Below, piece by piece: positions 43,899 through 54,981 of a DNA stretch of 64,000 bases. The stretch covers positions 18,414,001-18,478,000 of the forward strand of contig CM121341.1 of assembly GCA_051530055.1 (NCBI GenBank), written 5' to 3'. Position numbers and translations under genes: made by a program. The notes under the pieces were generated by a model, which was not told the DNA's origin, ran no database searches, and saw only the letters and a program-made list of their open reading frames with translations. This DNA is from Neoechinorhynchus agilis. Taxonomy: Eukaryota; Acanthocephala. Numbering within the stretch: position 1 is the first letter of the stretch; each line of letters opens with the position of its first letter.

Positions 43899-46228
43899 TT
43901 ATCATCAATTAGAGATAAAACCCGAAGCAAGCCACTTACTCACGGTAGCAACACCCTATGGACTCTACAGATATACTAGAATGCCATTCGGCATCAAGGA
44001 TGCTCCAAAACTTTTCCAGAGATTTATTGATGGGGTTATAAAGAATATTCCCAATGTGGCGGCTTATATCGACAATTTAATTATCACTGGAAAGAATGAT
44101 CAGGAGCATTTAAAAAATTTGCATTGCGTAATGGAACGACTGCAGGCAGCCGGGATGCGAATCAAGGCAAAGAAATGTAAGATTTGGCAAACTAGTGTTG
44201 AATATTTGGGACATCGTATTGAAGACGGAAAAATTCAACCGACGAGAGAAAAAGTTATGGATTTGGTGAACGTTCCACCTCCACGAAATGTAAAGGATTT
44301 GAAAAGCTTTCTAGGAGTGATTAACTTTCAGAAATGATACATCCCTAACTTGCACTCCATATGTGCGCGGCTGCATACTTTGACTCGAAAGGGTATAAGA
44401 TATAGATGGGATATTGAGCAGCGGGAGGCATCTGAATTGGCGAAGAAAGTATTGTCAAAAGCGGAGAATATAGTTCCGTTAAATTCGCGAAGACGTAGCA
44501 TCGCAACATGTGAAACAGGACTTGGTGCTGTTCTGATGCAGGAAGATGAGAAAGGGACACGATGGCCTGTTTGTTACGCTTCGAGAGTTTTGAGCAAAGC
44601 TGAGAACTATGCGACAATAGATAAAGAGGCACTAGCCGTTGTTTTCTCACTAAAAAGGTTCCACCTGTATCTATTCGGTACACAATTCCGATTGGAAACC
44701 GATCACAAACCACTTGAATACATTTTTGGTAACAAACGAGAGTTATCTAAGATAACGATTCAGAGGCTGGTACGATGGGCTGCGATATTGAGTCAGTATG
44801 ATTATACGATTCAAGCGATCAAAGGGGTAAATAATGTGATTGCCGATTGTTTATCGAGACTGGCCGAAAAAGATGATGCCGAAAAATTAGCGAGGAGCGA
44901 TCCTGAAATAGATATGATAAAGGAAATAAAGATAGATAGAATCGAGTTATCCGAAACAGTAATTCGAGAGGAAACGAGCAACGACCAGCAGTTAAAGCGG
45001 ATCAGACGATATATTCGATACGGTTGGCCTAAATTAGAGAAATCTGAAGATGCGACGATGTTCAGGAGAAGAGAGGAGCTAAGCGACTCTGAAGGTATCC
45101 TAATGTTACTCGACCGAATGGTCATACTGGCAAAGTTAAGAAAAAACGTCCTGAATATACTTCACAGAGGTCATCCAGGTCGAGACACAATGGTCGCGTT
45201 GGCAAGACATTATGTATACTGGCCAAATATAGATGCTGATCTTAAAAGAAAAGTAAGTCTTTGCGACGCGTGCTAGCGAGGTCGACAAAATAATCAAGAA
45301 TTACCTCTAATAATGTGGGACTGGCCTGGTAAGCCGTGGCATCGATTGCATATAACTTAGCTGGACAAGTTCGAGGAAACACTTTCCTAGTGTGTGTCGA
45401 TGCTTGCACAAAATGGCCAGAGGTGTGGAAGATGGAAAAAGAAACGACGACCAGGAGCGTTCTAGTGAAACTCGAGGAGCGTTTTGCACGATTAGGAGTG
45501 CCACATTCGATCGTCTCTGACAATGGACCGCAATTTAGATCAAAAGAGTTCCAAAACTTCTGCAGAAAGCATCAAATCGAGCACATAATATCGAGTCCCT
45601 ACCATCCCCGCACAAACGGATTGGCCGAAAGGTTCATTGGAACATTAAAAAGAAGAACCGAAGGTTTTAAATGCAGGCATATCGAAATACACCTCACGTG
45701 TCGACTGGAGTTGAACCAGCGAAAATGATGACAGGTAGACGACTACGAACGATGCTCGACAATGTTAAACCGTCTATGCAAGGTCGAATGGAAGATCGAA
45801 ACAAGAAACAAGAACAAGATTCGTGGGAGAATGGAAGAATGCGGGGTTTCGGCGAAAGTAAACCGATATGGTACAAGAGAAATAAAGAAGATAATTGGAC
45901 GAAGGGACGAATAAAGAAAACGAATAGCCCGGTGTCTTATACAATAACCGGAGAGCACGGAGGAGAGCGACGATGTCATGGTGACTATATCCGAAAACGA
46001 AAAATCTCAATGAGCAAGGAGGAGCAAGAACCAGATAAGTGCGACAAGACTCGAGAAATCGATGAATCCAAGGCCAAAGAAGAACCAAGGATTATAAGCG
46101 AGGAACAAAACGAACCGGAACCAACGGAATTGAGACGCGGGACACGAATACGAAGACAAACCATCAGACCTTATGATGAGTACTTGGGTCGCAGAAGGGA
46201 AGGAGATGTGGTAGGACGTCAGCGATAG
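43899..46228 (+). pseudogene. Gypsy 1 pol fossil (RT, RNase H, integrase)
   Basis: RT (TPYGLYRYTRMPFG, AAYIDNLII), RNase H (TCETGLGAVL, ATIDKEALAVVF, LETDHKPLEYIF), zinc-binding H-H-C-C region (HRGHPGRDTMV...CDAC), integrase core (VSDNGPQFRS, SSPYHPRTNGLAER) and a C-terminal basic tail. Ty3/Gypsy order RT-RH-IN. Broken in a few places. Confidence 0.88.
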
Positions 46229-46288
46229 GCATAGTACGATCGATAGTGTGTAGTGCATGTACGTTTGAACATTGTGGTTTGATACTGA
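46207..46288 (+). repeat. Gypsy 1, 3' LTR, first part
   Basis: Matches 40,098-40,179, then is interrupted by a LINE insertion. The remaining 38 bp lie at 56,746-56,783. The insertion site is duplicated as tactga (46,283-46,288; 56,740-56,745). Confidence 0.85.
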
Positions 46289-46704
46289 GGATTCAGTTCA
46301 TGCGCAATTTTTGTTGTAACGAAAAAGGCGTTGTTTCTGGTGATTTCCTTTCGAGACCTCCCGATCCTCCTGTTGATCGTGGAGGTTTGGATGTCGGTGG
46401 TTCGCTAAGGTCTAAGAACTTGCGAATTCCAAGGTCCTTGGAGAAGCGAGAGCAGTTGCTCTCTGATTTCGAGCATCAATCTCAAGTCCTAGTAAACAAT
46501 TCCCAGTTGACATCGACAAAGCAACAAATTCCAAAATACTCTTCTTTACCGACAAAAAGATGGCCTTTCATAGCCATTTAAATCCAAACCTATCCTACCC
46601 AAACAAATCATGTACGACCGAGCAGTAAGTCCGTGGACTCGTACCATCAAGAACGATGGTATTAAAAGGATCGATCACGAATCTACCTGACTTTATACAA
46701 TTGG

Positions 46705-47157
46705 TTGGATCACCCTGTCAAGTTTTCGAAATCTAACCTCTCTAAAGAAGTCTACGATATTACGTCAAGTTCTCAAAAAGTTCAATTTCTGGTTAAAGGT
46801 GTTGAACCTTCTCTCAGCAAAGAAGAACGGGACGAGTTTGAACAAACTTTTGGATGCAATATAAAGTTTTTTCTAAACTCAAGAAGGACGGGCCAACCTA
46901 TTTCTATTGCCATGGTGGAAGGACAAAGGAATGTGCGTGATGACTTATGTTCTCAACAATTTTGCTCCTTCAACTGCTTCGAAATTAACTTCGTGATGAA
47001 ATCAAACTATGAGCAAGATGATTTCATCTTTCCGCGATGCAATATCTGTCAGCATTGGGGCCATTGGTGCCAACACTGCCCCAATCCTTCTCACAAAAAA
47101 TATTGTCACTGTGGGGATTCCTCTCACGGTTCGGATCAATGTACCAGTTCAAATTAA
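46705..47157 (+). CDS. LINE ORF1 with zinc knuckles
   Basis: 150 codons in this frame. The N-terminal half (FLVKGVEPSLSKEERDEF) resembles the RRM-like/PRE_C2HC region of I/Jockey ORF1 proteins. The C-terminal half has CNICQHWGHWCQHC and CHCGDSSHGSDQC, two CCHC-like knuckles that bind LINE RNA in the family. A coding-like frame overlapping it (47,009-47,788; FERKMSVLIDKLMNI) probably encodes the C-terminal part of ORF1 after a frame break. Confidence 0.75.
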   Translation: MDHPVKFSKSNLSKEVYDITSSSQKVQFLVKGVEPSLSKEERDEFEQTFGCNIKFFLNSRRTGQPISIAMVEGQRNVRDDLCSQQFCSFNCFEINFVMKSNYEQDDFIFPRCNICQHWGHWCQHCPNPSHKKYCHCGDSSHGSDQCTSSN

Positions 47158-47765
47158 CATTGCCCAAATTGTCAAGGATAGTATTCGTCTTTTTACAATG
47201 GATGCCCAGAATTCAAAAATTACGGGGCCTGGGCTCAGAATTCTCGTATTAACGCCGTGGAAAAAAAGGAAAAAGCTCATTACTACAACTAAGCAAGTAG
47301 CGCCTAAACTCAATTCATTGCTTCCAGTACCCTCCTTTCGACAAGACGCCAACTCTAACTTCTCAGGATTTTCCGGTAACGTGCCCTCTACTCAAGTGGT
47401 ACCCATGGAGGTGCTAGAGAGCAAATTAGATGAAGCTTGTAACAAGATTCTAATGATTACGCAAGCTCGTTTTATGGAGGCAATGCTGGCTTTTGAAAGA
47501 AAGATGAGCGTCTTAATTGATAAGTTAATGAACATTCCGACTATTTTTTCCTCGTGTTTACCAGAACAGAGCTCTGCAAAACTTCAAAGAGCGAATGTGT
47601 CTGGCGAGGTTGCACGAGCAGCCAAAAAGCCGAATGGCGGCTCTCGCTCACAGCACGAGGATGATGTTGTGATGGATGAAGATCAATCAACTTCTGAATT
47701 CGTTGCAAGAATAATTGAAACCCAATCCAGGCTGATCGACAACGGAACAGCCAATTTGATTACAA

Positions 47766-48554
47766 ATGCCAATGCGAAGAAACTTTGACTCGATGGCTCA
47801 GGAGAAGGTAGGCAATGTTAAGGTGTTGCAGTGGAACTGTGGGGGTGCGATCAACCTTTTCAAGCTCACTCGATATTTACCAGGAATATCCATAGCTCTC
47901 ATTCAAGAGTCAAAAAGCGTTTTTAATTTAGAGCAACTATATGTTCATCTGCTCCTTTTAAAGTCTTCGGTTTTTACATCTTTCGTTCATTCTCCCTATG
48001 GACTTGCCACACAAGGCCTTATTTCCATTTTTCAATCTTCCCTTGTTCCCTCACTGATCATGTCCTATTCCTCTGAGGAATTGTCTTACAGTATTTTTAA
48101 AATACTTTTCAAAAAGAGCTATCTCTCCCTTGCGAATATTTACATAAGACCAGGTCTCATTCATCGTTCACATGTAAAAGACAAAATCAAATGGCTCCTA
48201 GGGGCTAACATCGATCTTATTGTGGGAGATTTTAATGATCCATCCTTGAAATGGTCTCGGGCCGTTGTTAACGCTGTCAATCCTTCCCATTCTCTTATCA
48301 TGCCTAACAATCCTTCATTTCACAATATTTCTACCAACAAACACTCCTTTTTGGATCTAGTAATATTTAAGAAAATTTTAAACCTTTCAATCGAATATGA
48401 TCGCCAAGTCTCCAATTTTGTCCTCTTAGGACACGACATCTTGATTTGGTCCATTGGTCTCTTTGACAGGCTGCGCAAAGTGTATCACTTATCACCTTTA
48501 AATTTAGCGTTTTTTTCGGCTAGTTTGCGAGAAAATTTTCTTACACTTAGGTTC
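47766..48554 (+). pseudogene. LINE ORF2 AP endonuclease
   Basis: VLQWNCGGAI (endonuclease start), IALIQESKS, LANIYIRPG, LIVGDFNDPSLKWS, HSFLDLVIF and LGHDILIW (final His-Asp motif) give a near-complete AP endonuclease domain. The frame is cut by the second Gypsy element at 48,555 and resumes at about 54,982. Confidence 0.85.
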
Positions 48555-48694
48555 TGTGATGGCCCTTAGTTGGCTTTTATTAAACAAAACGGACACTAAT
48601 GATGGATGCACGCACCGCGCGCACATGGAAGGTTTTATATCGATGTAGCGCATAAATTAATTACGCGCATCGATCTATATCGCAATTCACATAA
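48555..48694 (-). repeat. Gypsy 2 LTR (3' LTR relative to coding strand)
   Basis: Begins tgtgatggcccttagttg on the plus strand and ends near attcacataa; matches 54,842-54,981. Confidence 0.9.
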
Positions 48695-49972
48695 ACCTTC
48701 CGCCGGATTCTTTTCGGAAGCGAGTCGAGCGACGGACCAGCTTTCCGTTTTCGGATGTCCACGTCGAACCTCGTACCTGCAGCGCAGTATCCGAAGTAGT
48801 TTGTTCAGCAGGCTCGTCTGAAGTAGGTTGCCGTCAAGGTTATCTTCTTTTTCGACATCACATGTAATGTCATTCGGTACCCCACCTTCCGGCACTTGAG
48901 ATTCCTTCACTGTAACGTCCGAAGCGCTCGTATCGCAAGCGGGGGCTATTCTTTGTGTCGAGACTGAGTCCTGACGTCCATCAAGGTATTTAACTATATC
49001 GTATTTTTCATTGGTATCGATCAATTTGGATTTTTGGGCAGAATCTTCACTTTTCGATTTCGCGGGCCCATTCTTCACCCATACGGATTCTCCAGATCGG
49101 AGCCATCTAGGAAGGTTAATTCCAATCGGTACTCTCCTTTCATAGCAGAACATTCGCTCGTGAGGTGTCTTTCCAGTAGAGGTACAAAGCAGCGATCTTA
49201 GATTTCCCAGAGCTTGTACCAACGCTTCGTCCCACTTTGTTATTGGCCAAGACTTGTCTTCCAATGTTAGGAGGACCGTCTTCCAAAGGGTACCATTGAG
49301 ACGTTCACATTGTCCATTGGCATGAGGACGATAGGAGGTTGTGTGACTTGAGCATATCCTTAGCGAAGTTAGCCAATCGCGTAATGTTCTAGAGGTGAAG
49401 CAGGAGCCGTGATCAGAGTGGATAAAGGACGGACATCCAAAGAGCGAGAATATTCGTTCGAGGCATAATTTGACGCTGTCTGCCGAGGTGTCCTTACAAG
49501 CGAATGCTATAGGATAACGAGAAAACTCGTCTATTGCCACGAATAAATATTTGTATCCGTGCGTTGGCGTTGGTAAGGGTCCTTTGAAATCCACGGAGAT
49601 TCTCTCCCAGGGCGCCATCGCTTTTATCAATTTCAAGCTCGATTGAGGTTTGAAAAAGCGAGGTTTCAAGTGGTAGCAAATGGGACATTCTGCAGTGATC
49701 TTTCGCACGTCATTCAAATCGAACGGTAAGTTTTGCTGTCGAATGAAATGAAGTAGTCTAGTGTTTCCGGGATGGCCGAGAGACCGATGAACGTCTTTTA
49801 GTTTATTGAACGATATGTTCATTGACGCACATACATTTCTCGATAGTGCGTCCGCACTCAAATTGTCTTTGCCGGGTCGGAATCGGATACTATAGGAGAA
49901 CATCGATAACTGTAGCTTCCACCGCAAAATCCTGTCGTTCCGGATCTTCCCGGCGTGTCGTTGATTTAGCAT
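48695..49972 (-). pseudogene. Gypsy 2 integrase region (fossil)
   Basis: End of RNase H (RILRWKLQLSMFSYSI, SADALSRN), zinc-binding region (HRSLGHPGNTRLLHF, CPICYHLK), DDE core (SVDFKGPLP, HSDHGSCFTS, YRPHANGQCERLNG) and C-terminal SGESVWVKNG. A well-preserved Ty3/Gypsy integrase. Confidence 0.9.
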
Positions 49973-50032
49973 GAAGGAAATGGAACGCTGATCTGTGATA
50001 ACGGTGAAATGGCGCGTTGAGAGGTGTCACTT

Positions 50033-52312
50033 CTATTCTCTTATCGAATCGACTATGGCTAATGCTTCTTTTTCGATGATATGATAGCGTTTTTCATATT
50101 TCGATAATGTTCGACTATAAAACGCTACAGGTCTGTCGTTCTGAAAAAGGGCCGCCCCTATGGCATTGTCTGACGCATCGCATTCCAGAGTGAATTTTCC
50201 ATCGTCCTCAATCGCATTCACAGTAGCTTTTTTAATATCTTCCTTCAAGCTGCGAATGACAACGATTTCTTTGTGATCAAGAGGAAAAGATACGTCGGCA
50301 GCGATTAGTGGTTGTATTTTGGTGGAATAATTAGGAATCCACCGACTGTAATACGCAAAAAATCCTAATAAACGCCTTAAGGTCGCTTTGTTCGATTGAG
50401 TTCGGATTTCGTCCAAGGGTTTAAGCCGCGAAGGATCTGGTTTCAGCTGTCCTGCGCCGATATCGTATCCTAATATTCGAATGGTTTCTCTGCAAAACGT
50501 ACTCTTTGCTTCGTTCAACTTCAATCCGGCAAGCGATGTGACTTTTTAAAACGGTTTAGATTTACATCGTGTTTTTCACGGGTTTTGCCACATACAATAA
50601 CGTCGTCCAAATAGGCAAAGGTAGCTTTTAATTCGTTCCCATCGATTACGTGGTTCATGAATCTCTGAAAGGCGGCCACTACATTTGTCACTCCCATGGG
50701 GATTCGCGTAAAGCGATAGAGTTTTCCGCAAGCTTCGAAAGCTGTAAAATTGCGCTCTTTGATCTGTATAGGTACCTGATAGTAAGCGTCTTTTAGGTCT
50801 AAGTGGCTGAAATATCTATATTTTGCGATTTCGTTTACAAGAGAGCTTAATTTGGGAAGCGGATAAGCGTCCAAGTACGTGAACCTATTTATAGTCTGCG
50901 AAAAGTCAACGACAAGTCGCTTTTTCCCATTTTCGCGCTTGACGACAATCACTTGGGCTCGCCAAGGTGAGTTCGCGGGTTCTATGACTTGATCTCGCAA
51001 TAGTCGATTGATTTCTGCACGGTTCGCTCAAATTCTCAAAGAGTAGGGGTGAATAGTGAGACTGCTTGGTATTGACCGATGCGATTCGCAGATCTAAACT
51101 TTCCATAGTTCCTCCCGGTTTTATCCGCATCTCAGAATGTAAGCGAATAAAGGGTATTCCAAGGATAACATCGGAACATAAATCTTCTAATACAAACAAT
51201 TCCACCTTCAAATATTTTCTTTGTTCATACTGTATGTCCACCAGGCATTTTACCAACACATTTCGAGACGAATTACCCGCGGCCATCAGGACGTTGAGAT
51301 TAACAGGCGTGTAACATATCCGTAGTTTTCGGCTCGCGCTCATATCGATGAAGTTTAAAACACTTCCAGTATCCACTAAAGCCGGCATTTGACCATTTGA
51401 AACATTTATTGAGATTTGAACACGTTTGTTGAACTGAGCTTCGAGATTGCTGGTCGCAAGAAAAATCGAAGATACGCTTTTATTCGTCAATTTTCCTTTA
51501 GTCTTACAAACCCTAGCGAAGTGGCCCTGCTGGGAGCAGCAGTAACAGACGGCCTCTTTCACCGGGCACTGAAATCGAGGATGCCGTTTAAGTCCACAGA
51601 AATAGCACAGGTTAGTCCCGTTTCGTGACATTTTCGTTATTTTCGATGGCTGGGTCTTTACGGTTGCGTCACATTCAACGGTTTCCAAAATGGAATCCGA
51701 GCTATAACCAGGATTGATGAAGCCGACAGAACCAACCTCGGGTTTATGGTTGAAATGCGCCAAACTTTCCACCGCATTCTGCATAGATTTTGAGATCTCG
51801 ATTGCTCTGTCAAGATCCAAATGCTCGTTCTCCAAAAGTCTTTGGCGGATAGAGTCAGATCTCATTCCAGCAATGAACGAATCACGAAGGAAATCGTCCC
51901 GAGCTTCCTCAGCGGATACATTTTTGAAATGACAATTTTTAGCCAACGATCGGAGGGATTGAATAAATTGGTCGATATCTTCGTTGTCTGCCTGTTTTCG
52001 TATGGACAAGAAATACCTGGCCATGATTTCGTTGCTTTCTTTTAGGAATAAACGATCTAAAGATTTCAGAGCATCATCTAGAGAGGTCTCCTCTTCGACG
52101 AATTCGTAATCGTCCGCGCCTATGTTCAGAAGTAGAGTGTCGATGGAAACACCTCCATCAATTGATTTCAGAAGGTGTTGGAAATTCCGTCTCCATAACT
52201 TGTACTTCTTCAACGCTCCCTCCTCATGAGGCAATACGTTGAATCGTTCAAGACGCCATGAAGGCTTCGAGACGTTGAGCTCGCTCGGTAGCGACAAATT
52301 ATGGATCACCTT
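50033..52312 (-). pseudogene. Gypsy 2 gag, protease, RT and RNase H (fossil)
   Basis: Gag (RFNVLPHEEGALKKYKLW), knuckles (CYFCGLKRHPRFQC; CYCCSQQGHFARVC), protease (ALVDTGSVLNFID), RT (DLKDAYYQVPI, FAYLDDVIV), RNase H (ECDASDNAIGAALF, EKEALAIVDSI). Typical Ty3/Gypsy order. Broken at a few points. Confidence 0.9.
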
Positions 52313-52449
52313 TGTGGCAGCAACTTCTTTCACGGGAATGACGTGTACCCGCAAGAAGTTTCCCTTAGACGAAAGACGAAAGAACAACATACAGGTAACT
52401 CATGTATGACAGGATAATAAACATCGTCTTCTTTACGTGACACCGCCAA
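52313..52449 (+). repeat. Gypsy 3 left LTR
   Basis: Starts tgtggcagcaacttctttc and ends caccgccaa; matches 54,644-54,780. It has an AATAAA-type signal near its end. Confidence 0.85.
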
Positions 52450-52454
52450 ATTGG

Positions 52455-53880
52455 TGACCCCGACGAGACTTGAACTCGCAACCTTCTGATGTCTTCCGGG
52501 GCTACCGGGATCTGGTGGTAGCCTTTGACCAAGTCGATCTTTGAGAAGGTTGAACCTCCGTGCAGGTTGCCGGCAAAATCGTGGATGTGCGGCAGAGGGT
52601 ATCTGTCTGGCTCCGTCGCATCGTTTATTTGTCTGTAGTCCACACAGGGCCGCTTGGTTCCGTCGGCCTTGTCGACTGTATGAAGGGGGCTCGACCACGG
52701 AATGCTTGACTTGCGGGTGATTCCATTCTGTTCGAGCTTCCTGAACTCTTCTTTTACTGTCCGGAGGATATCTGGAGCGAGGCGCCGTGCCTGTGCGTGT
52801 CTCGGTGGTCCGCGTGTCACTATGTGATGTTGTACCTGGTGCCGCGCAGCCGAGTCGAATCTCGGAGTTAGGACAGCTGGGTACCGGAGGAACAAGGCCT
52901 CGAAGTTGTTACTGGGCCTGGTCAAGACGGTGACCAGTTGGGTTGACCCCGGCGTCTGAAGGGGTATTGTGGTGGTTCTTGTATTGGACACCAGTCTCCT
53001 GCCCTGCAAGTCGATCATTAGCCCGACGTTTCGGAGGAAATCGGAACCAAGGATGGGGTGCTTGACGTCGGCTATGATAAACTTCCACCAGTATCGGGCC
53101 CGGCCTGCAAGGTTGAGCGATAGACTTTTCGTGCCGTAGGTCAAGATGGTGCTGTGGTTGGCGGTGATGAGGCTTTTTTTGTTGGGGTGGGCTCGATCGT
53201 TTCCGGAAGGTGGAACGATGCCGACTTGCGCCCCTGTGTCGACGAGGAAACTCCGACGGGAGTTTGCATCGAAAACGAAGAAAAGGTCGCCCATGTTGCT
53301 GGTGCCGGTCGCTTGGGCGATTATTGTCGGCCGGCATCGGCGTTTCCCTGTGTTGTTGAGGCCACTTTGCCGTTGAAAATGCAGGGTGGGATGCAGTTCC
53401 TGGCTCGGTTGCCCCACTTGGCATGGAAACGACATATACCTGGTATAATCCTCGCAGATGATTTGTTTTTGTGGCGTTGTCGAATCACGTCCACCATTGG
53501 GCTTGTTTGAGCGATCGCACAGATTGTGGAGTCTCCTGTGATTTGGAAATAGAATTTGTCTGCAACTTCGGCCAGTTCGGTCAATTTGAGAGTATCCATG
53601 GATGCGACCAGTTCACGGACCTTGGTCGGCAGCTTGTTGATGTAGTGGTACCGAAACAAGGGATCGGCAGCCGGGTTCGAGTTTGAAGCGTACAACGCCA
53701 ACATGCGTTCCAGTAAGCGGGAGGGGGGTATCCTCGTTGATTGTCATCTCCACTATCTCCTGCATCCGCCGATATTCGGGAATGCTGAAGATCTGCATCA
53801 GGCGAGCTTTCAGCGCATTGTACCGATCGCCGGGGGTGGCAGGTTGGCGACATAACTGCAGAGACCTGCGCAAAGGCATT
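52455..53880 (-). pseudogene. Gypsy 3 gag-protease-RT part (fossil)
   Basis: Minus-strand pieces: gag helices (RYNALKARLMQIFSIPEY), a matrix/capsid-like tail (CRFHAKWGNRARNC), protease (FLVDTGAQVGIVPP, HPILGSDFLRNVGL) and RT (SSIPWSSPLHTV, YRQINDATEPDRYPLPHI, FSKIDLVKGYHQIPV). It resembles the Ty3/Gypsy families common in invertebrates. Confidence 0.85.
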
Positions 53881-54619
53881 CCTCGGCGCCTGGGTTGCTC
53901 GGTTCGGCGTACCGAGTCATATTACCTCCGACAGAGGAAACCAATTCACCTCCGGTATCTGGACGCACCTCGGCGAAGCCCTCGGAGTAGACGTCCACCG
54001 TACGACCGCCTACCACCCGCAAGCCAACGGCATGGTGGAACGTTTCCACCGACAGCTCAAATCCTCCCTCACGGCTCGCTTCTCATCATCGGCGTGGGCC
54101 AGGGACCTGCCTTGGGTCCTCTTAGAGCTCAGGACCTTGCCCAAGGAAGACCTCGGTTGTTCCCCGGCGGAAGTAGTCTACGGATCAACACTGCGACTAC
54201 CTGGAGAGTTCGTTCAGGACGCTGCATCGGAGATACCCAGCCTCCGTTTAGCACAACTCAGAGACAAGCTAATGGATTTAATGCCCGCGCCTCCCAGGTG
54301 GACCAAGAAGGCCAACAGCAATCACCCTACCAGAATGCCAGCTTCCCTTGATAATGCAAAATTTGTGTTTGTCAGGGTCGACGCAGTCAAGTCCCCGCTA
54401 TCTTGTCAGTATGATGGCCCGTACAGGGTCCTACAGACCGGTGCCGTATCGGTAGACCGATTAAAGAGAGCTCACGTGAGCCCGCAAACAAATGACCACA
54501 TCCATGTACCACAAATCCCTGATCCGGTGCTGCCTCCGGTACGGCCTCCCAAACAGCAGACGACGCGCTGCGGTCGGCAAGTCAAAAGACCGGCACGTTT
54601 CCAAGACGGAACAGAGTAG
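53860..54619 (+). pseudogene. Gypsy 3 integrase part (fossil)
   Basis: Plus-strand integrase tail: SDRGNQFTSGIW-type core remnants, YHPQANGMVERFHRQLKSSL, WVLLELRTLPKEDLGCSPAEVVYG and a chromodomain-less C terminus with YDGPYRVLQ. Opposite in orientation to the gag-RT part. Confidence 0.8.
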
Positions 54620-54643
54620 TGCGGCGACACTGGAGGGGAGGTA

Positions 54644-54780
54644 TGTGGCGGCAACTTCTTTCACGGAAATGACGTGTACCCGTAAGAAGTTTCCCTCAGC
54701 CGAAAGACGAAAGAACAACATACAGGTAACTCATGTATGACAGAATAATAAACTTCGTCTTCTTTACGTGACGCCGCCAA
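54644..54780 (+). repeat. Gypsy 3 right LTR
   Basis: Matches 52,313-52,449 with about eight differences. Confidence 0.85.
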
Positions 54781-54841
54781 ACCTTCTTGGAATCCATATC
54801 GGAATTGTTAGTCGTTATAGGAATAGTTTTGTTTAATAAAT

Positions 54842-54981
54842 TGTGATGGCCCTTAGTTGGCTTTTATTAAACAAAACGGACACTAATGATGGATGCACGC
54901 ACTGCGCGCACATGAGAGGTTTTATATCGATGTAGCGCATAAATTATTTACGCGCATCGATCTGTATCGCAATTCACATCA
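54842..54981 (-). repeat. Gypsy 2 LTR (5' LTR relative to coding strand)
   Basis: Matches 48,555-48,694 with about six differences; LINE sequence resumes directly after its target duplication. Confidence 0.9.

Larger units (their letters stand above)
52313..54780 (+). mobile_element. Gypsy-family LTR element 3 (fossil, innermost)
   Basis: About 137-bp LTRs at 52,313-52,449 and 54,644-54,780, with about 8 differences and a 5-bp duplication acctt (52,308-52,312; 54,781-54,785, read accounting for one shared a). The left LTR is followed by ttggtgaccccgacgag, a typical Gypsy primer-site region. Gag, protease and RT lie on the minus strand (about 52,455-53,880) while integrase lies on the plus strand (about 53,860-54,619), so the inside is in two opposite orientations. 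It is shorter than a whole element and broken. Confidence 0.85.
48555..54981 (-). mobile_element. Gypsy-family LTR element 2 (fossil, nested in the LINE)
   Basis: 140-bp LTRs at 48,555-48,694 and 54,842-54,981, differing at about 6 positions, with a 5-bp target duplication ggttc (48,550-48,554; 54,982-54,986). Coding parts run on the minus strand: gag with CCHC knuckles, protease, RT, RNase H, integrase. A third Gypsy element is inserted between its 5' LTR and gag. Broken, with a small number of breaks besides that insertion; age moderate to young. Confidence 0.9.

Noticed and set aside
48606-48821. Plus-strand frame overlapping the Gypsy 2 LTR
   Set aside because: It is the antisense shadow of the integrase end and LTR.
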